Source: Bacteroidia bacterium
Lineage (GTDB): Bacteria > Bacteroidota > Bacteroidia > Flavobacteriales > Flavobacteriaceae
DNA length: 64,000 nt
Direction of reading: 5' to 3'
Assembly (NCBI GenBank): GCA_030430535.1
Contig: JAUIKY010000006.1
Location: forward strand, 51,759-115,758
The notes below the pieces were generated by a model, which ran no database searches, was not told where the DNA came from, and worked only from the letters and a program-made list of their open reading frames with translations. Every line of letters starts with the position of its first letter. Position 1 is the stretch's first letter. Of this stretch, positions 19,112 through 28,608 are shown one piece after another. A program made the position numbers and the translations under genes.

Positions 19112-20512
19112 ATGACAATTAAAAACATCTGCTGCATAGGAGCTGGTTACGTGGGCGGGCCAACCATGACGGTCATCGCCCAAAAATGTCCCAACATAAA
19201 AGTAACTGTTGTTGATATTAATGAAGCGCGAATCAACGCTTGGAATAATAGCGATTTAAATAAACTACCCGTTTTTGAGCCTGGTCTGGATAGCATAGTA
19301 GAAGAAGCCAGAGATAGAAATTTGTTTTTCTCAACAAATGTCGATGCCGCAATCGATGAAGCCGATATGATTTTCATTTCGGTAAATACGCCCACAAAAA
19401 CTTACGGAAAGGGCAAAGGCATGGCGGCCGATTTAAAATACATCGAGCTGTGTGCGAGGCAAATCGCCAAAGTGGCTAAAACAGACAAAATTGTAGTCGA
19501 GAAATCAACGCTTCCGGTGCGTACAGCTTCAGCGATAAAAAATATATTAGATCATACGGGTAACGGAGTTAAATTTCAAATATTATCAAATCCCGAGTTT
19601 TTAGCCGAGGGTACGGCAGTTCAAGATTTGTTGAAACCCGATAGGGTGTTGATTGGGGGTGATACTTCAGCAGAGGGAGAACAGGCCATACAAGCCTTGG
19701 TTGATATTTATGCCAATTGGGTACCCAAAGATCATATTTTAACCACTAATGTTTGGTCTTCAGAGCTTTCAAAATTAACAGCCAATGCATTTTTGGCGCA
19801 ACGCGTATCTTCCATAAACGCGATGTCAGTGATTTGTGAAAAAACTGGGGCAGATGTTAGCGAGGTATCCAAAGCCATAGGCATGGATTCTAGAATTGGC
19901 CCAAAATTTTTAAAAGCTTCAGTAGGTTTTGGTGGTTCTTGCTTCCAAAAAGACATATTGAACTTGGTTTACATAGCGAAAAGTTACGGACTCAACGAAG
20001 TGGCCGATTATTGGGAACAAGTTATTTTGATGAACGATTACCAAAAAAACCGCTTTTCAGATAATATAGTCAGTACGCTTTACAATACCGTTTCGGGAAA
20101 AAAAATCGCATTTTTAGGTTGGGCGTTTAAAAAGGACACCAACGATACCCGAGAATCTGCAGCCATCAAAGTTGCTGATAATTTATTGAACGAACGGGCC
20201 CACGTTGAGGTTTACGACCCTAAAGTTACTGAAGAGCAAATTTATACAGATATAGATTATTTAAATTCAAGAAATTATGAGGAAAACAGAAAATTATTGA
20301 AAGTTAATAGTGATCCTTATGAATGTTGCAAGAGCGCTCATGCAATTGCCGTATTAACCGAATGGGATGAGTTTAAAACCTACGATTGGCAGAAAATTTA
20401 TAATAATATGCAGAAACCTGCCTTTGTTTTTGATGGAAGAGGTGTTTTAGATACTAAAGTTTTAGAAGATATTGGTTTTGTGTGTTATAGTATTGGTAAA
20501 GGCCACGTTTAA
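19112..20512 (+). CDS. ugd: UDP-glucose 6-dehydrogenase (animal-type)
   Basis: UGDH oxidises UDP-glucose to UDP-glucuronate with two NAD+. The 466 residues include [14 protein letters not shown] at 5-18, [15 protein letters not shown] near 90-104, [10 protein letters not shown] near 130-139, [11 protein letters not shown] near 161-171 and the catalytic-Cys segment [16 protein letters not shown] near 272-287. Both the length and motifs such as [12 protein letters not shown] and [17 protein letters not shown] resemble the animal and plant enzyme more than the shorter E. coli Ugd type. It feeds the UDP-glucuronate decarboxylase that follows after a 110-base gap containing a promoter motif. Confidence 0.96.
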   Translation: MTIKNICCIGAGYVGGPTMTVIAQKCPNIKVTVVDINEARINAWNNSDLNKLPVFEPGLDSIVEEARDRNLFFSTNVDAAIDEADMIFISVNTPTKTYGKGKGMAADLKYIELCARQIAKVAKTDKIVVEKSTLPVRTASAIKNILDHTGNGVKFQILSNPEFLAEGTAVQDLLKPDRVLIGGDTSAEGEQAIQALVDIYANWVPKDHILTTNVWSSELSKLTANAFLAQRVSSINAMSVICEKTGADVSEVSKAIGMDSRIGPKFLKASVGFGGSCFQKDILNLVYIAKSYGLNEVADYWEQVILMNDYQKNRFSDNIVSTLYNTVSGKKIAFLGWAFKKDTNDTRESAAIKVADNLLNERAHVEVYDPKVTEEQIYTDIDYLNSRNYEENRKLLKVNSDPYECCKSAHAIAVLTEWDEFKTYDWQKIYNNMQKPAFVFDGRGVLDTKVLEDIGFVCYSIGKGHV

Positions 20513-20582
20513 GAAGCTTAAACCATTCTAGTATAACATTTTGATTATTTTAAAAAACCTCCACTATTTAAACTTATTCTTT

Positions 20583-20590
20583 TAAATTTG
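20583..20590 (+). promoter_or_regulatory. TAnnTTTG-type -7 element ahead of the UXS gene
   Basis: TAAATTTG fits TAnnTTTG and lies 32 bases before the TTG start at 20623, in the only gap of about 100 bases in this part of the locus. It suggests a separate transcript for the downstream genes. No clear -33 element is seen. Confidence 0.45.
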
Positions 20591-20622
20591 TTGCCAACTA
20601 TAGACAACAAAAAAAGAGAATT

Positions 20623-21609
20623 TTGAAACGTGTTTTAATAACCGGAGCTGCCGGATTTTTAGGATCTCATTTGTGTGATCGTTTTATAAGCGAGGGTTAT
20701 TATGTGATGGGCATGGATAACTTCATTACTGGCGATAAAAAAAACCTAGAACATTTAACCAACCACCAGCATTTTGAATTTATAGAACACGATGTTACAA
20801 AATTTGTAGAAATAAAGGGCACTCTAGATTATATCTTACATTTCGCCTCTCCGGCAAGTCCTATAGATTATTTGAAAATTCCCATTCAAACATTAAAGGT
20901 TGGATCTTTAGGTACTCATAATTTATTGGGGCTGGCCAAAGCTAAAAATGCCCGTATATTAATAGCTTCGACTTCTGAAGTTTACGGAGATCCATTAGTG
21001 CACCCACAAACCGAAGACTATTACGGAAACGTCAATACCATTGGGCCACGAGGGGTTTATGACGAAGCTAAGCGTTTCCAGGAATCCATTACCATGGCAT
21101 ATCACAGGTTCCATGGTTTGGAAACACGAATTGTTCGCATATTTAATACTTATGGGCCAAGGATGAGACTGAACGATGGTCGTGTAATTCCGGCCTTTAT
21201 CGGTCAAGCATTACGAGGTGAAGATTTAACCGTTTTTGGTGATGGTTCGCAAACCCGTTCATTTTGTTATGTTGACGATCAAGTAGAAGGTATTTACAGA
21301 TTGTTACTTAGCGATTATGCTTATCCCGTAAACATAGGGAATCCACATGAAATTACTATTAAAGATTTTGCAGAAGAAATTATAAAGTTAACTGGAACTA
21401 CTCAAAAAATAGTGTATAAAGAGTTGCCTCAAAACGACCCTCTGCAACGTCAACCTGATATTAGTTTAGCAAAAAAAATACTAAATTGGGAACCTAAAAT
21501 AGACAGAGCTGAAGGCATGAAAATAACCTACAATTATTTTAAAACACTTACCAAAGAGGAACTGTTTAAAAGCGAACACAAAGATTTTGCCCAACACATA
21601 AAAAAATAA
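20623..21609 (+). CDS. UDP-glucuronate decarboxylase (UDP-xylose synthase)
   Basis: This 328-residue extended SDR enzyme converts UDP-glucuronate to UDP-xylose. It shows [19 protein letters not shown] at 3-21, [11 protein letters not shown] near 82-92, STSEVYGDP near 118-126 and the family-specific [14 protein letters not shown] near 140-153 with the catalytic Tyr-x3-Lys. [13 protein letters not shown] is also typical of UXS. The start is TTG at 20623, where family members begin; no nearby ATG fits. It follows ugd and would consume its product, so a UDP-xylose branch of the glycan is expected. Confidence 0.93.
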   Translation: MKRVLITGAAGFLGSHLCDRFISEGYYVMGMDNFITGDKKNLEHLTNHQHFEFIEHDVTKFVEIKGTLDYILHFASPASPIDYLKIPIQTLKVGSLGTHNLLGLAKAKNARILIASTSEVYGDPLVHPQTEDYYGNVNTIGPRGVYDEAKRFQESITMAYHRFHGLETRIVRIFNTYGPRMRLNDGRVIPAFIGQALRGEDLTVFGDGSQTRSFCYVDDQVEGIYRLLLSDYAYPVNIGNPHEITIKDFAEEIIKLTGTTQKIVYKELPQNDPLQRQPDISLAKKILNWEPKIDRAEGMKITYNYFKTLTKEELFKSEHKDFAQHIKK

Positions 21610-21612
21610 AGA

Positions 21613-22968
21613 TTGAGTACTTTTAAACAAGGCCGTTATTCAGGATTTATTAAGCCTATTTTGCACCTTATTGATTATAGCATCATTGGAGGGGTTATAT
21701 TCTTGTTTGATATTAACTTAAACAACATATATTTATTTTTAGGGTATGCCTTTGCGTCTTGGTATATTATTGCCTTTAAAAATCAGTTTTATGAGGTTAA
21801 TAGATACACTAAGGTTATTCAGGTTATAACCTTGTTGTTAAGGCAAATTGTTATTTTTTCAATTGTACTTTATGCTTTTATAGGCTTTTTTAAACAACCC
21901 AATATCAGTAGGTTGTCGCTTGGTAATTATTTACTGACGGTTTTTGCTCTAGTCTCATTTTTTAAATTTTTCTTTTTCTTTCTATTAAATAAATACAGAG
22001 CTGTTTTAGGAGGAAACCTCCGGCGGGTAATTGTGATTGGAGATACAGAAAAAACCCGACAATTAATACATATTTTTAAAACCAGATTGGATTTTGGTTA
22101 CCATTTTAAAAAACAGTTTAAAACACAAAAAGAAGGCTTTTCTCTGCAAAAATGTTTCGACTATATTATTGAGAACGACATCAATGAAATTTATTTTTCG
22201 GTGGCCGATTTGTCGAACAAACAGATAAACCGATTGATCGATTTTGCCGATAATAACTTAAGGGAATTAAAGTTTATACCAGACAACAAGGATATATATT
22301 CCAAAAAATTAAAATACGAATACTACGATTATATCCCCATCTTATCCTTAAGGACTATCCCCATTCAGGAAAAGGTAAACCAATTGACCAAGCGCACTTT
22401 TGATATTCTGTTTTCTCTGTTTATTATCATTTTCGTGCTATCTTGGCTTACACCTATTCTGGCCATTATCATAAAACTAGAATCTAAAGGCCCGGTGTTT
22501 TTTAAGCAGTCACGAAATGGGTTTAATTATAAGGAATTCGACTGCTATAAATTCCGTTCTATGACGCCCAATAAAGACGCACACTTATTTCAGGCCACAA
22601 AGGGCGACAATCGTGTTACAAAAGTAGGTGCCTTTATCAGGAAGACGAGTATCGACGAGCTTCCGCAGTTTTTTAACGTGTTGTTTGGCGATATGTCGGT
22701 TGTTGGGCCAAGACCACATATGGTAAGTCATACCAATATGTATGCGCAACGTATCGATAAGTTTATGGTACGCCATTTCGTAAAACCTGGTATAACTGGT
22801 TTAGCACAAATAAGTGGTTTTAGAGGTGAAGTGGAAACGGATAAAGATATTATCAATAGAGTAAAATACGATATCTTTTACATTGAAAACTGGTCGCTGT
22901 TATTGGATTTAAAAATCATGCTACAAACCTTGACCAATGCGTTAAAAGGCGAGGAAAAAGCTTATTAA
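21613..22968 (+). CDS. polyprenyl glycosylphosphotransferase (WcaJ-like initiating enzyme)
   Basis: The 451-residue enzyme transfers a sugar-1-phosphate from a nucleotide sugar to undecaprenyl phosphate and so starts repeat-unit assembly. The N-terminal 130 residues hold four or five membrane helices, followed by a Rossmann-like domain (VIVIGDTEKTRQL). The catalytic bac_transf domain runs from about 258 with KRTFDILFSLFIIIFVL, GPVFFKQSRNG, KFRSM, RKTSIDELPQFFNVLFG and VGPRPHM. This is the long WcaJ/WbaP layout. The start is TTG at 21613, three bases after the previous stop. Confidence 0.93.
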   Translation: MSTFKQGRYSGFIKPILHLIDYSIIGGVIFLFDINLNNIYLFLGYAFASWYIIAFKNQFYEVNRYTKVIQVITLLLRQIVIFSIVLYAFIGFFKQPNISRLSLGNYLLTVFALVSFFKFFFFFLLNKYRAVLGGNLRRVIVIGDTEKTRQLIHIFKTRLDFGYHFKKQFKTQKEGFSLQKCFDYIIENDINEIYFSVADLSNKQINRLIDFADNNLRELKFIPDNKDIYSKKLKYEYYDYIPILSLRTIPIQEKVNQLTKRTFDILFSLFIIIFVLSWLTPILAIIIKLESKGPVFFKQSRNGFNYKEFDCYKFRSMTPNKDAHLFQATKGDNRVTKVGAFIRKTSIDELPQFFNVLFGDMSVVGPRPHMVSHTNMYAQRIDKFMVRHFVKPGITGLAQISGFRGEVETDKDIINRVKYDIFYIENWSLLLDLKIMLQTLTNALKGEEKAY

Positions 22969-22980
22969 TAAATAAGCGCC

Positions 22981-24000
22981 ATGAAAAACATAAAAGTGTT
23001 ATACATAGGAAATAATCTGTTTAGTAAAACAGGTTATCCTTCTACGCTGGAAACACTCAGTAATTTGCTCCAAAAGGAAGGCTATAGCGTAATAAAAACG
23101 TCGAGTCAAACGAATGTAGTACTCCGAATGCTCGATATGGTTTTTAGCATTGTTAAGCACCAAAAAACTGCTGATGTCGTTTTAATTGACACTTATAGCA
23201 CGCTAAACTTCTATTACGCTTATGTCTGTGCCATTTTGTTAAATTGTTTTAAAAAACCCTATATCCCCATTCTTCATGGCGGAAATCTTCTTAAAAGGTT
23301 GAAAAAATCGCCGTGGGTGTCCAAACGTATTTTTTCGAACGCATACATCAACGTGGCGCCATCAGAATATTTGATGGAAACATTTCAAAATGCAGGTTTT
23401 AAAACCGTTTGTATTCCCAATATACTGGAAATTGAAAACTATAAGTTTAAAAACCGAGAATCAATAAGTCCGAAACTGTTGTACGTTAGGTCGTTTGCGG
23501 AGATTTATAATCCTGAAATGGCCATAAAAGTACTTTTTGAACTGAAAAAGGACTTCCCGAATGCCAAACTGTGTATGGTGGGTCCAGACCGTGATGGAAC
23601 GCTTGAAAATGTAAAAACACTAGTAAACGAGTTGAATTTGGAAAGTTCGGTAGAGTTTACCGGGGTTTTGACCAAAGCAGCTTGGCACAAAAAATCAGAG
23701 ACATTCGATATTTTTATAAATACCAGCAACATCGATAACATGCCAGTTAGCATCATTGAAGCTATGGCTTTAGGGCTGCCGGTTGTAACCACAAATGTTG
23801 GCGGAATACCGTATTTGGTAAAAGATAAAACGACAGGGTTTTTAGTGAACCCAAATGACGTCGGCGCTATGGTAAAATCAATTAAAGATTTAATTGAAAA
23901 TGGCACGGGCGATATTACCCACAACGCCCGCAAACAAGTGGAAAGCTATCAGTGGGATGTGGTTAAGCATAAATGGAATCAACTTTTATCTCAAGTATGA
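22981..24000 (+). CDS. glycosyltransferase family 4 protein
   Basis: This 339-residue GT-B protein begins KVLYIGNNLFSKTGYPSTLE, has HGGNLLKRL near residues 99-107, a VGPDRDGTLENV segment near 200-211, and the donor-binding motif TSNIDNMPVSIIEAMALGLP near 248-267. It fits the GT4 family; donor and acceptor are unknown. The gene sits between the initiating transferase and a CapK-like enzyme and shares ATGA with the latter, so the pair is probably translationally coupled. Confidence 0.87.
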   Translation: MKNIKVLYIGNNLFSKTGYPSTLETLSNLLQKEGYSVIKTSSQTNVVLRMLDMVFSIVKHQKTADVVLIDTYSTLNFYYAYVCAILLNCFKKPYIPILHGGNLLKRLKKSPWVSKRIFSNAYINVAPSEYLMETFQNAGFKTVCIPNILEIENYKFKNRESISPKLLYVRSFAEIYNPEMAIKVLFELKKDFPNAKLCMVGPDRDGTLENVKTLVNELNLESSVEFTGVLTKAAWHKKSETFDIFINTSNIDNMPVSIIEAMALGLPVVTTNVGGIPYLVKDKTTGFLVNPNDVGAMVKSIKDLIENGTGDITHNARKQVESYQWDVVKHKWNQLLSQV

Positions 24001-25289
24001 TTTATAAATGGTTCTATATTCTTGGTAGAAATTTGAGGAATCCGTCCTCAAAACGAATTCATCAATTTTTGAGCAAATCCAATAATTTTTCTCTGGAAGA
24101 GTTGGAGGCTTTTCAATTGAAAAAATTAAAGGAACTGGTTGATTTCGCCTATCAGCACTCAGAATACTACCGTAAAATATTAACTGATAGGAATGTAAAA
24201 CCATCTGATATAAATACACTATCAGATTTAAAAAAGCTGCCCACAATTACCAAAAAGGAACTGATTAAGTATAATTCTGAAATTCATACCAATTATAAAT
24301 TCAAAAAAACATTTCAAGCAAAAACATCGGGGACTTCAGGCGAATCGTTGGTTTTTAATAGGAACGAATATGCCGATTCGTTCAACCGTGCGGTAATCAA
24401 CCATAATTATAGCAATTATGGAGTAAACCCGTGGGACCGGAATGGCTATTTTTGGGGATTCAACAAATCGCTTTTTTATAAGCTAAAAACACAAATTCTG
24501 GATGCTTTCCAAAATCGGTTTAGGGTGTTTTCGTATTCAAAAACCGAACTGTTGGCTTTCATAAAAAAACTGAAACGCGCCCGTTACGTGCATGGTTACT
24601 CATCGAGTATTTACGAAACGGCCAAGGCGATAAACAATTCAGAAATTGAAAAACCGGCCCAAATTAAAATGGTTAAGGGCACTTCTGAAAAGATTTTCGA
24701 TTACTACCAGCCCGAAATCAAAAAAGCTTTCGGTACAAAAATGATTAGTGAATACGGCGCAGCTGAAGCTGGCATCATTGCTTTCGAATGTCCCCACGGC
24801 AACATGCACATTAACATGGAAGGCGTAATTGTAGAAGAGGTAGATAACGAAATATTGGTGACCAACCTGCACATGCTCTCCTTCCCCATAATTCGCTATA
24901 AATTGGGTGATTATATTAAATTAGCCTCCCGCGATGCAAAATGCCCCTGTGGAAAAAATCACCTTGTTTTAGAAGATGTTTTGGGACGAATAGGCGAAAC
25001 CGTTTACGGCTTAAAAAACAAATACCCCAGTTTGTATTTTTATTATATTTTTAAAAACCTTTCGGAAAAGCATCAGTTGAATTTAGAATATCAAGTTTTG
25101 CAGCAAAAAAAAGGACAGTTAATATTCAATATTTCTTCCGTTTTATCGGATGCTGAAAAACAATTGTTAACGTCGGAAATTGAAAGCTATTTTAACGGCG
25201 ATGTCACCTACAATGTAAATTCCGAAGCTATATTTTCAGCTACAAAAGGAAAAAAGAAAAGTTTTATTTCAACCATTAATGAGCAATAA
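23997..25289 (+). CDS. CapK/phenylacetate-CoA ligase-like adenylating enzyme
   Basis: This 430-residue protein is of the CapK group within the ANL superfamily. It has KTSGTSGESLVFNR near residues 107-120 (ATP loop), ISEYGAAEAGIIAFECP near 249-265 and RYKLGDYI near 299-306, then CPCGKNH, a Cys cluster often present in PaaK-like enzymes. CapK-type genes recur in polysaccharide loci and are thought to activate an acyl group, but the substrate is not known. I prefer the ATG at 23997, which overlaps the previous TGA as ATGA, over an upstream ATG at 23973. Confidence 0.85.
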   Translation: MIYKWFYILGRNLRNPSSKRIHQFLSKSNNFSLEELEAFQLKKLKELVDFAYQHSEYYRKILTDRNVKPSDINTLSDLKKLPTITKKELIKYNSEIHTNYKFKKTFQAKTSGTSGESLVFNRNEYADSFNRAVINHNYSNYGVNPWDRNGYFWGFNKSLFYKLKTQILDAFQNRFRVFSYSKTELLAFIKKLKRARYVHGYSSSIYETAKAINNSEIEKPAQIKMVKGTSEKIFDYYQPEIKKAFGTKMISEYGAAEAGIIAFECPHGNMHINMEGVIVEEVDNEILVTNLHMLSFPIIRYKLGDYIKLASRDAKCPCGKNHLVLEDVLGRIGETVYGLKNKYPSLYFYYIFKNLSEKHQLNLEYQVLQQKKGQLIFNISSVLSDAEKQLLTSEIESYFNGDVTYNVNSEAIFSATKGKKKSFISTINEQ

Positions 25290-26031
25290 TACACCCCTTG
25301 TTTCGGTCGTCACGGCTTGTTACAATTCTGAAAAACACATTTCGGAAACTATTGGCAGTGTGCTCAATCAAACCTACCAAAACTGGGAATTGCTGTTGGT
25401 TGACGATTGTTCTTCCGATCGCACCGTTTCGGTAGTTGAGGTCTTTCAAAAAAAAGATTCACGTATAAAGTTATTTCAACTTAATGAAAATTCTGGTGCG
25501 GCTGTGGCAAGGAATAAGGCGATTGAAGAAGCGAGCGGAGAGTTTATCGCTTTTTTGGATAGCGATGATACATGGTTGCCACAAAAACTAGAAAAGCAGA
25601 TTGATTTTATGTTGAATAACGGCTATGGCCTAACACACACTGCTTACGAGATTATTGAAAACAATGGAACACTAACCGATAAAACCGTAAACCCTCAAGC
25701 TGTTTTGAGTTATAACGATATGCTCTATTCCAATAAAATAGGGTGCTTAACGGCCATTTACGATCAAAGCAAGTTAGGGAAAGTATATATGCCGCTTATC
25801 CGGAAACGCCAAGATTACGGGCTTTGGTTAAAAATTTTAAAAACAGGCGAGAAGGCTTATGCTTTGCCCGAAGTGTTGTCGCAATACCGAAAAACAGAAC
25901 ACTCGATGTCCAGTAAAAAATTTAATTTAATAAAATGGAATTGGAAATTATTCCGGGAAATCGAGCAGTTTACAGTTTTAAAGTCGGCCTATTATTTAGC
26001 CTGTAACATCTTTATAAAATTAAAAGGATAG
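25279..26031 (+). CDS. glycosyltransferase family 2 protein
   Basis: The 250-residue GT-A enzyme starts PLVSVVTACYNSEKHISETI, carries VDDCSSDRT near 43-51 and the DxD motif in FIAFLDSDDTWLPQKLEKQ near 91-109, followed by the KRQDYGLWLKIL acceptor segment near 173-184. This is the compact single-domain GT2 form. It overlaps the CapK-like gene by 11 bases and ends the polysaccharide locus. The sugar transferred cannot be deduced. Confidence 0.9.
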   Translation: MSNNTPLVSVVTACYNSEKHISETIGSVLNQTYQNWELLLVDDCSSDRTVSVVEVFQKKDSRIKLFQLNENSGAAVARNKAIEEASGEFIAFLDSDDTWLPQKLEKQIDFMLNNGYGLTHTAYEIIENNGTLTDKTVNPQAVLSYNDMLYSNKIGCLTAIYDQSKLGKVYMPLIRKRQDYGLWLKILKTGEKAYALPEVLSQYRKTEHSMSSKKFNLIKWNWKLFREIEQFTVLKSAYYLACNIFIKLKG

Positions 26032-26083
26032 CTTTTAAAAATAAAAACTCGCGCATCTATTAGTAGCTTTAATCAAAAGCAAT

Positions 26084-26091
26084 TATTTTTG
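26084..26091 (+). promoter_or_regulatory. TAnnTTTG-type -7 element of purD
   Basis: TATTTTTG matches TAnnTTTG and ends 23 bases before the purD ATG at 26115. Transcription would start after the GTG at 26091, which rules that GTG out as the gene start. Confidence 0.55.
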
Positions 26092-26114
26092 TGCCTTTAA
26101 TAAAAACACAGAAC

Positions 26115-27389
26115 ATGAACATCTTAATTCTTGGCTCAGGCGGAAGAGAACACACATTTGCTTGGAAAATAGCACAAAGCCCAAAATGCGAAAAATTATT
26201 TGTGGCTCCCGGTAACTCCGGAACGGCAGAAGTGGCAACCAACGTAAATATTGGTGAAACCGATTTTGAGGCTATAAAAGAATTGGTGTTGAATGAAAAT
26301 ATAGAACTGGTGGTTGTTGGCCCGGAAGCACCTTTGGTGGCGGGGGTTCACGATTACTTTTTAAACGACGATGCCATCAAGCATGTTAAGGTAATCGGAC
26401 CGCAAAAAGTAGCCGCAGAGTTGGAAGGCAGTAAGGAATTTGCGAAAGAATTTATGATGCGCCACAATATTCCAACGGCAGCTTACGAGAGTTTTACGGT
26501 CGAAACCGTTGAAAAAGGCTACGCGTTTTTAGAAACCTTAAAACCACCTTATGTGCTGAAAGCTGATGGTTTGGCAGCGGGAAAAGGTGTGGTGATTTTA
26601 AATGACTTGGACGAAGCCAAAGCGGAATTGAAAAGCATGTTGGTCGATGCCAAATTTGGTCAAGCGAGTACAAAAGTGGTTATCGAGGAGTTTTTAGACG
26701 GTATCGAGTTAAGCTGTTTCGTGTTAACCGATGGCGAAAACTATAAAATTTTACCAACCGCAAAAGATTACAAGCGAATTGGTGAAGGCGATACTGGATT
26801 AAACACCGGAGGAATGGGAGCAGTTTCGCCCGTGCCTTTTGCAACCGACGAGTTTTTGAATAAAATTGAAGAGCGCATTGTAAAACCAACTATCGAAGGC
26901 TTTAAAAAAGACAAGCTGCCTTATGTTGGGTTTGTGTTCATCGGATTGATAAAAGTGGATAATGACGACCCAAAAGTGATTGAGTACAACGTACGGATGG
27001 GTGATCCCGAAACCGAAGTGGTATTCCCAAGGATGAAAAACGATTTGGTAGAGGTGCTTCAAGCGATGGGCAACGGTACCTTAAACGAAATAGATATTGA
27101 AATTGACGAGCGAGCGGCTACAACTGTCATGCTAGTCTCGGGAGGTTACCCTGAGGCTTACGAAAAAGGTAAGGAAATAACCGGTGTTGAGGCTATCGAT
27201 GGTTCGATAGCGTTCCATGCTGGCGCGCAATTAAAGGATGGTAAAATTGTAACTTCGGGTGGGCGCGTTATGGCTATTACTTCATATGGCAATACGTACC
27301 AGGAGGCCATAAAAAAATCTTACCAAAATATAGAAAAACTACATTTTGATAAGATGAATTATCGTAAAGATATCGGATTCGATTTATAG
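26115..27389 (+). CDS. purD: phosphoribosylamine-glycine ligase
   Basis: PurD (GAR synthetase) joins phosphoribosylamine and glycine with ATP in de novo purine synthesis. The 424-residue ATP-grasp enzyme begins NILILGSGGREHTFAWK, and has GPEAPLVAG near 67-75, KADGLAAGKGVV near 143-154, NTGGMGAVSP near 225-234 and YNVRMGDPETEV near 286-297. Length is normal. The ATG at 26115 is chosen because a promoter motif ends only 23 bases upstream. The 3' end overlaps the convergent small membrane protein gene by six bases. Confidence 0.97.
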   Translation: MNILILGSGGREHTFAWKIAQSPKCEKLFVAPGNSGTAEVATNVNIGETDFEAIKELVLNENIELVVVGPEAPLVAGVHDYFLNDDAIKHVKVIGPQKVAAELEGSKEFAKEFMMRHNIPTAAYESFTVETVEKGYAFLETLKPPYVLKADGLAAGKGVVILNDLDEAKAELKSMLVDAKFGQASTKVVIEEFLDGIELSCFVLTDGENYKILPTAKDYKRIGEGDTGLNTGGMGAVSPVPFATDEFLNKIEERIVKPTIEGFKKDKLPYVGFVFIGLIKVDNDDPKVIEYNVRMGDPETEVVFPRMKNDLVEVLQAMGNGTLNEIDIEIDERAATTVMLVSGGYPEAYEKGKEITGVEAIDGSIAFHAGAQLKDGKIVTSGGRVMAITSYGNTYQEAIKKSYQNIEKLHFDKMNYRKDIGFDL

Positions 27390-27611
27390 AAACGAGTGCG
27401 AAGAAATACTTTTGTCTTCTTCGTTGTTGTCGTTAAAAATTTTTAACTGCTTCATCCAGTAAACCATGGCTACAAAACCAATAAGCATGAAAATCCATGA
27501 AATGGTGTTGGCAGCAAACCAGTTTTCCAATTCAAGTGCTTTTAAGGCATCGTACGGAGCAAACAGTACATTTACAAATAAATCCTGTATAGCGTAAAAG
27601 AAGTCTTTCAT
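27384..27611 (-). CDS. small membrane protein, DUF6341-like
   Basis: This 75-residue protein has an amphipathic N-terminus (KDFFYAIQDLFVNVLFAPYD), a membrane helix near residues 34-53 (ANTISWIFMLIGFVAMVYWM) and an acidic, Ser-rich tail. I recall such proteins from flavobacteria as DUF6341, where they also sit between purD and a DUF6427 gene; function is unknown. A promoter of TTG-N19-TATTTTTG form lies on this strand at 27665-27694. The stop overlaps the end of convergent purD. Confidence 0.7.
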   Translation of the reverse strand: MKDFFYAIQDLFVNVLFAPYDALKALELENWFAANTISWIFMLIGFVAMVYWMKQLKIFNDNNEEDKSISSHSFL

Positions 27612-27664
27612 TTTGTGTTTGTTTATTGTTTACCAACCGTTTTATAGTTAGTATATTTACTACG

Positions 27665-27694
27665 CAAAAATACAAAAACAGATAATGATAACAA
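27665..27694 (-). promoter_or_regulatory. minus-strand promoter of the DUF6341-like gene
   Basis: Read on the minus strand, TTG (27694-27692) is followed after 19 bases by TATTTTTG (27672-27665), an excellent fit to the Bacteroidota -33/-7 pattern. It lies 53 bases upstream of the ATG at 27611 and overlaps the 5' end of the divergent gene at 27685. Confidence 0.6.
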
Positions 27695-28608
27695 GTTTTT
27701 TTAATAAATCTAAACCTGTAAACTTCGTTATTGTGTTTTTAATTACACTATTGGCATTTATAGTGGCTAAAACCCATGTGGGGTACAATGCGATTACAGG
27801 TGGGTTTTTGTTTAAACAGGCCATGCTTTTGTTGGTGGCTTACAATTCAATTTTACTTTTAAACTTTGTGGTGGTTAAAAATAGTTTGTCTAAAAAGAAC
27901 CATTACGAGCTATTATTATTCAGTTTGTTTTTTTTAACCATTGTAGAAACCACAAACCGGGCAGACGTGTTATTGGCCAATTTTTTTCTGCTTTTGGCTA
28001 TGCGGAGGTTACTGAGTGTGCGTTCGCAACGCGAGTTGAAAAAAAAGTATTTTGATGCTGCTTTTTGGATAGCCGTAGCCAGTCTATTCTATTTTTGGGC
28101 CATTTTGTTTTTTGTTTTAATTATTGCTTCGCTGGTTTTCTATTCCGACAACAATATTAGGCATTGGGTATTGCCTTTTTTGGGAGTAGCCTCTGTATTT
28201 GTTATTTCGGTGGCTGCCTCAGTGGTTTTTTATGGTGGTTTTTTTGATGTTTTCGATTTATCTTTTCAGATGAGTTTTGATTTTTCACAATACAACTCCA
28301 CGAAATTTTTAATTGCCATTACTGTGTTGGCTTCCTTTGGTCTGTGGTCTTTATTTTTTTACATTCAAAATATCAAGAAGAAAAAGAAGTCGAATCGGGC
28401 ATCCTTAAAAACGGTTGTTCTGGCTGTGATAATTAGCTTTGTAATAGTGCTATTAGCACCAAATAAAAACGGAAGTGAGTTTTTGTTTTTGTTTGCCCCG
28501 TTGGCCGTAGTGGTGTCAAATTATATAGAATCCATTCCCGAAAAATGGTTTAGAGAAGTGTTTTTGGGCGTGTTGGTTTTGGTGCCTTTTGTACTTTTAA
28601 TGCTGTAG
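27685..28608 (+). CDS. multi-spanning membrane protein, DUF6427-like
   Basis: The 307-residue protein has about eight to ten hydrophobic segments (VNFVIVFLITLLAFIVA, AMLLLVAYNSILLLNFVVV, LFYFWAILFFVLIIASLVFY and others) and a short basic loop KKKKKSNR near residue 232. It resembles the flavobacterial DUF6427 family, of unknown function. It lies divergent to the DUF6341-like gene and its 3' end overlaps convergent upp by 12 bases. No catalytic motif is apparent. Confidence 0.7.
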   Translation: MITSFFNKSKPVNFVIVFLITLLAFIVAKTHVGYNAITGGFLFKQAMLLLVAYNSILLLNFVVVKNSLSKKNHYELLLFSLFFLTIVETTNRADVLLANFFLLLAMRRLLSVRSQRELKKKYFDAAFWIAVASLFYFWAILFFVLIIASLVFYSDNNIRHWVLPFLGVASVFVISVAASVVFYGGFFDVFDLSFQMSFDFSQYNSTKFLIAITVLASFGLWSLFFYIQNIKKKKKSNRASLKTVVLAVIISFVIVLLAPNKNGSEFLFLFAPLAVVVSNYIESIPEKWFREVFLGVLVLVPFVLLML

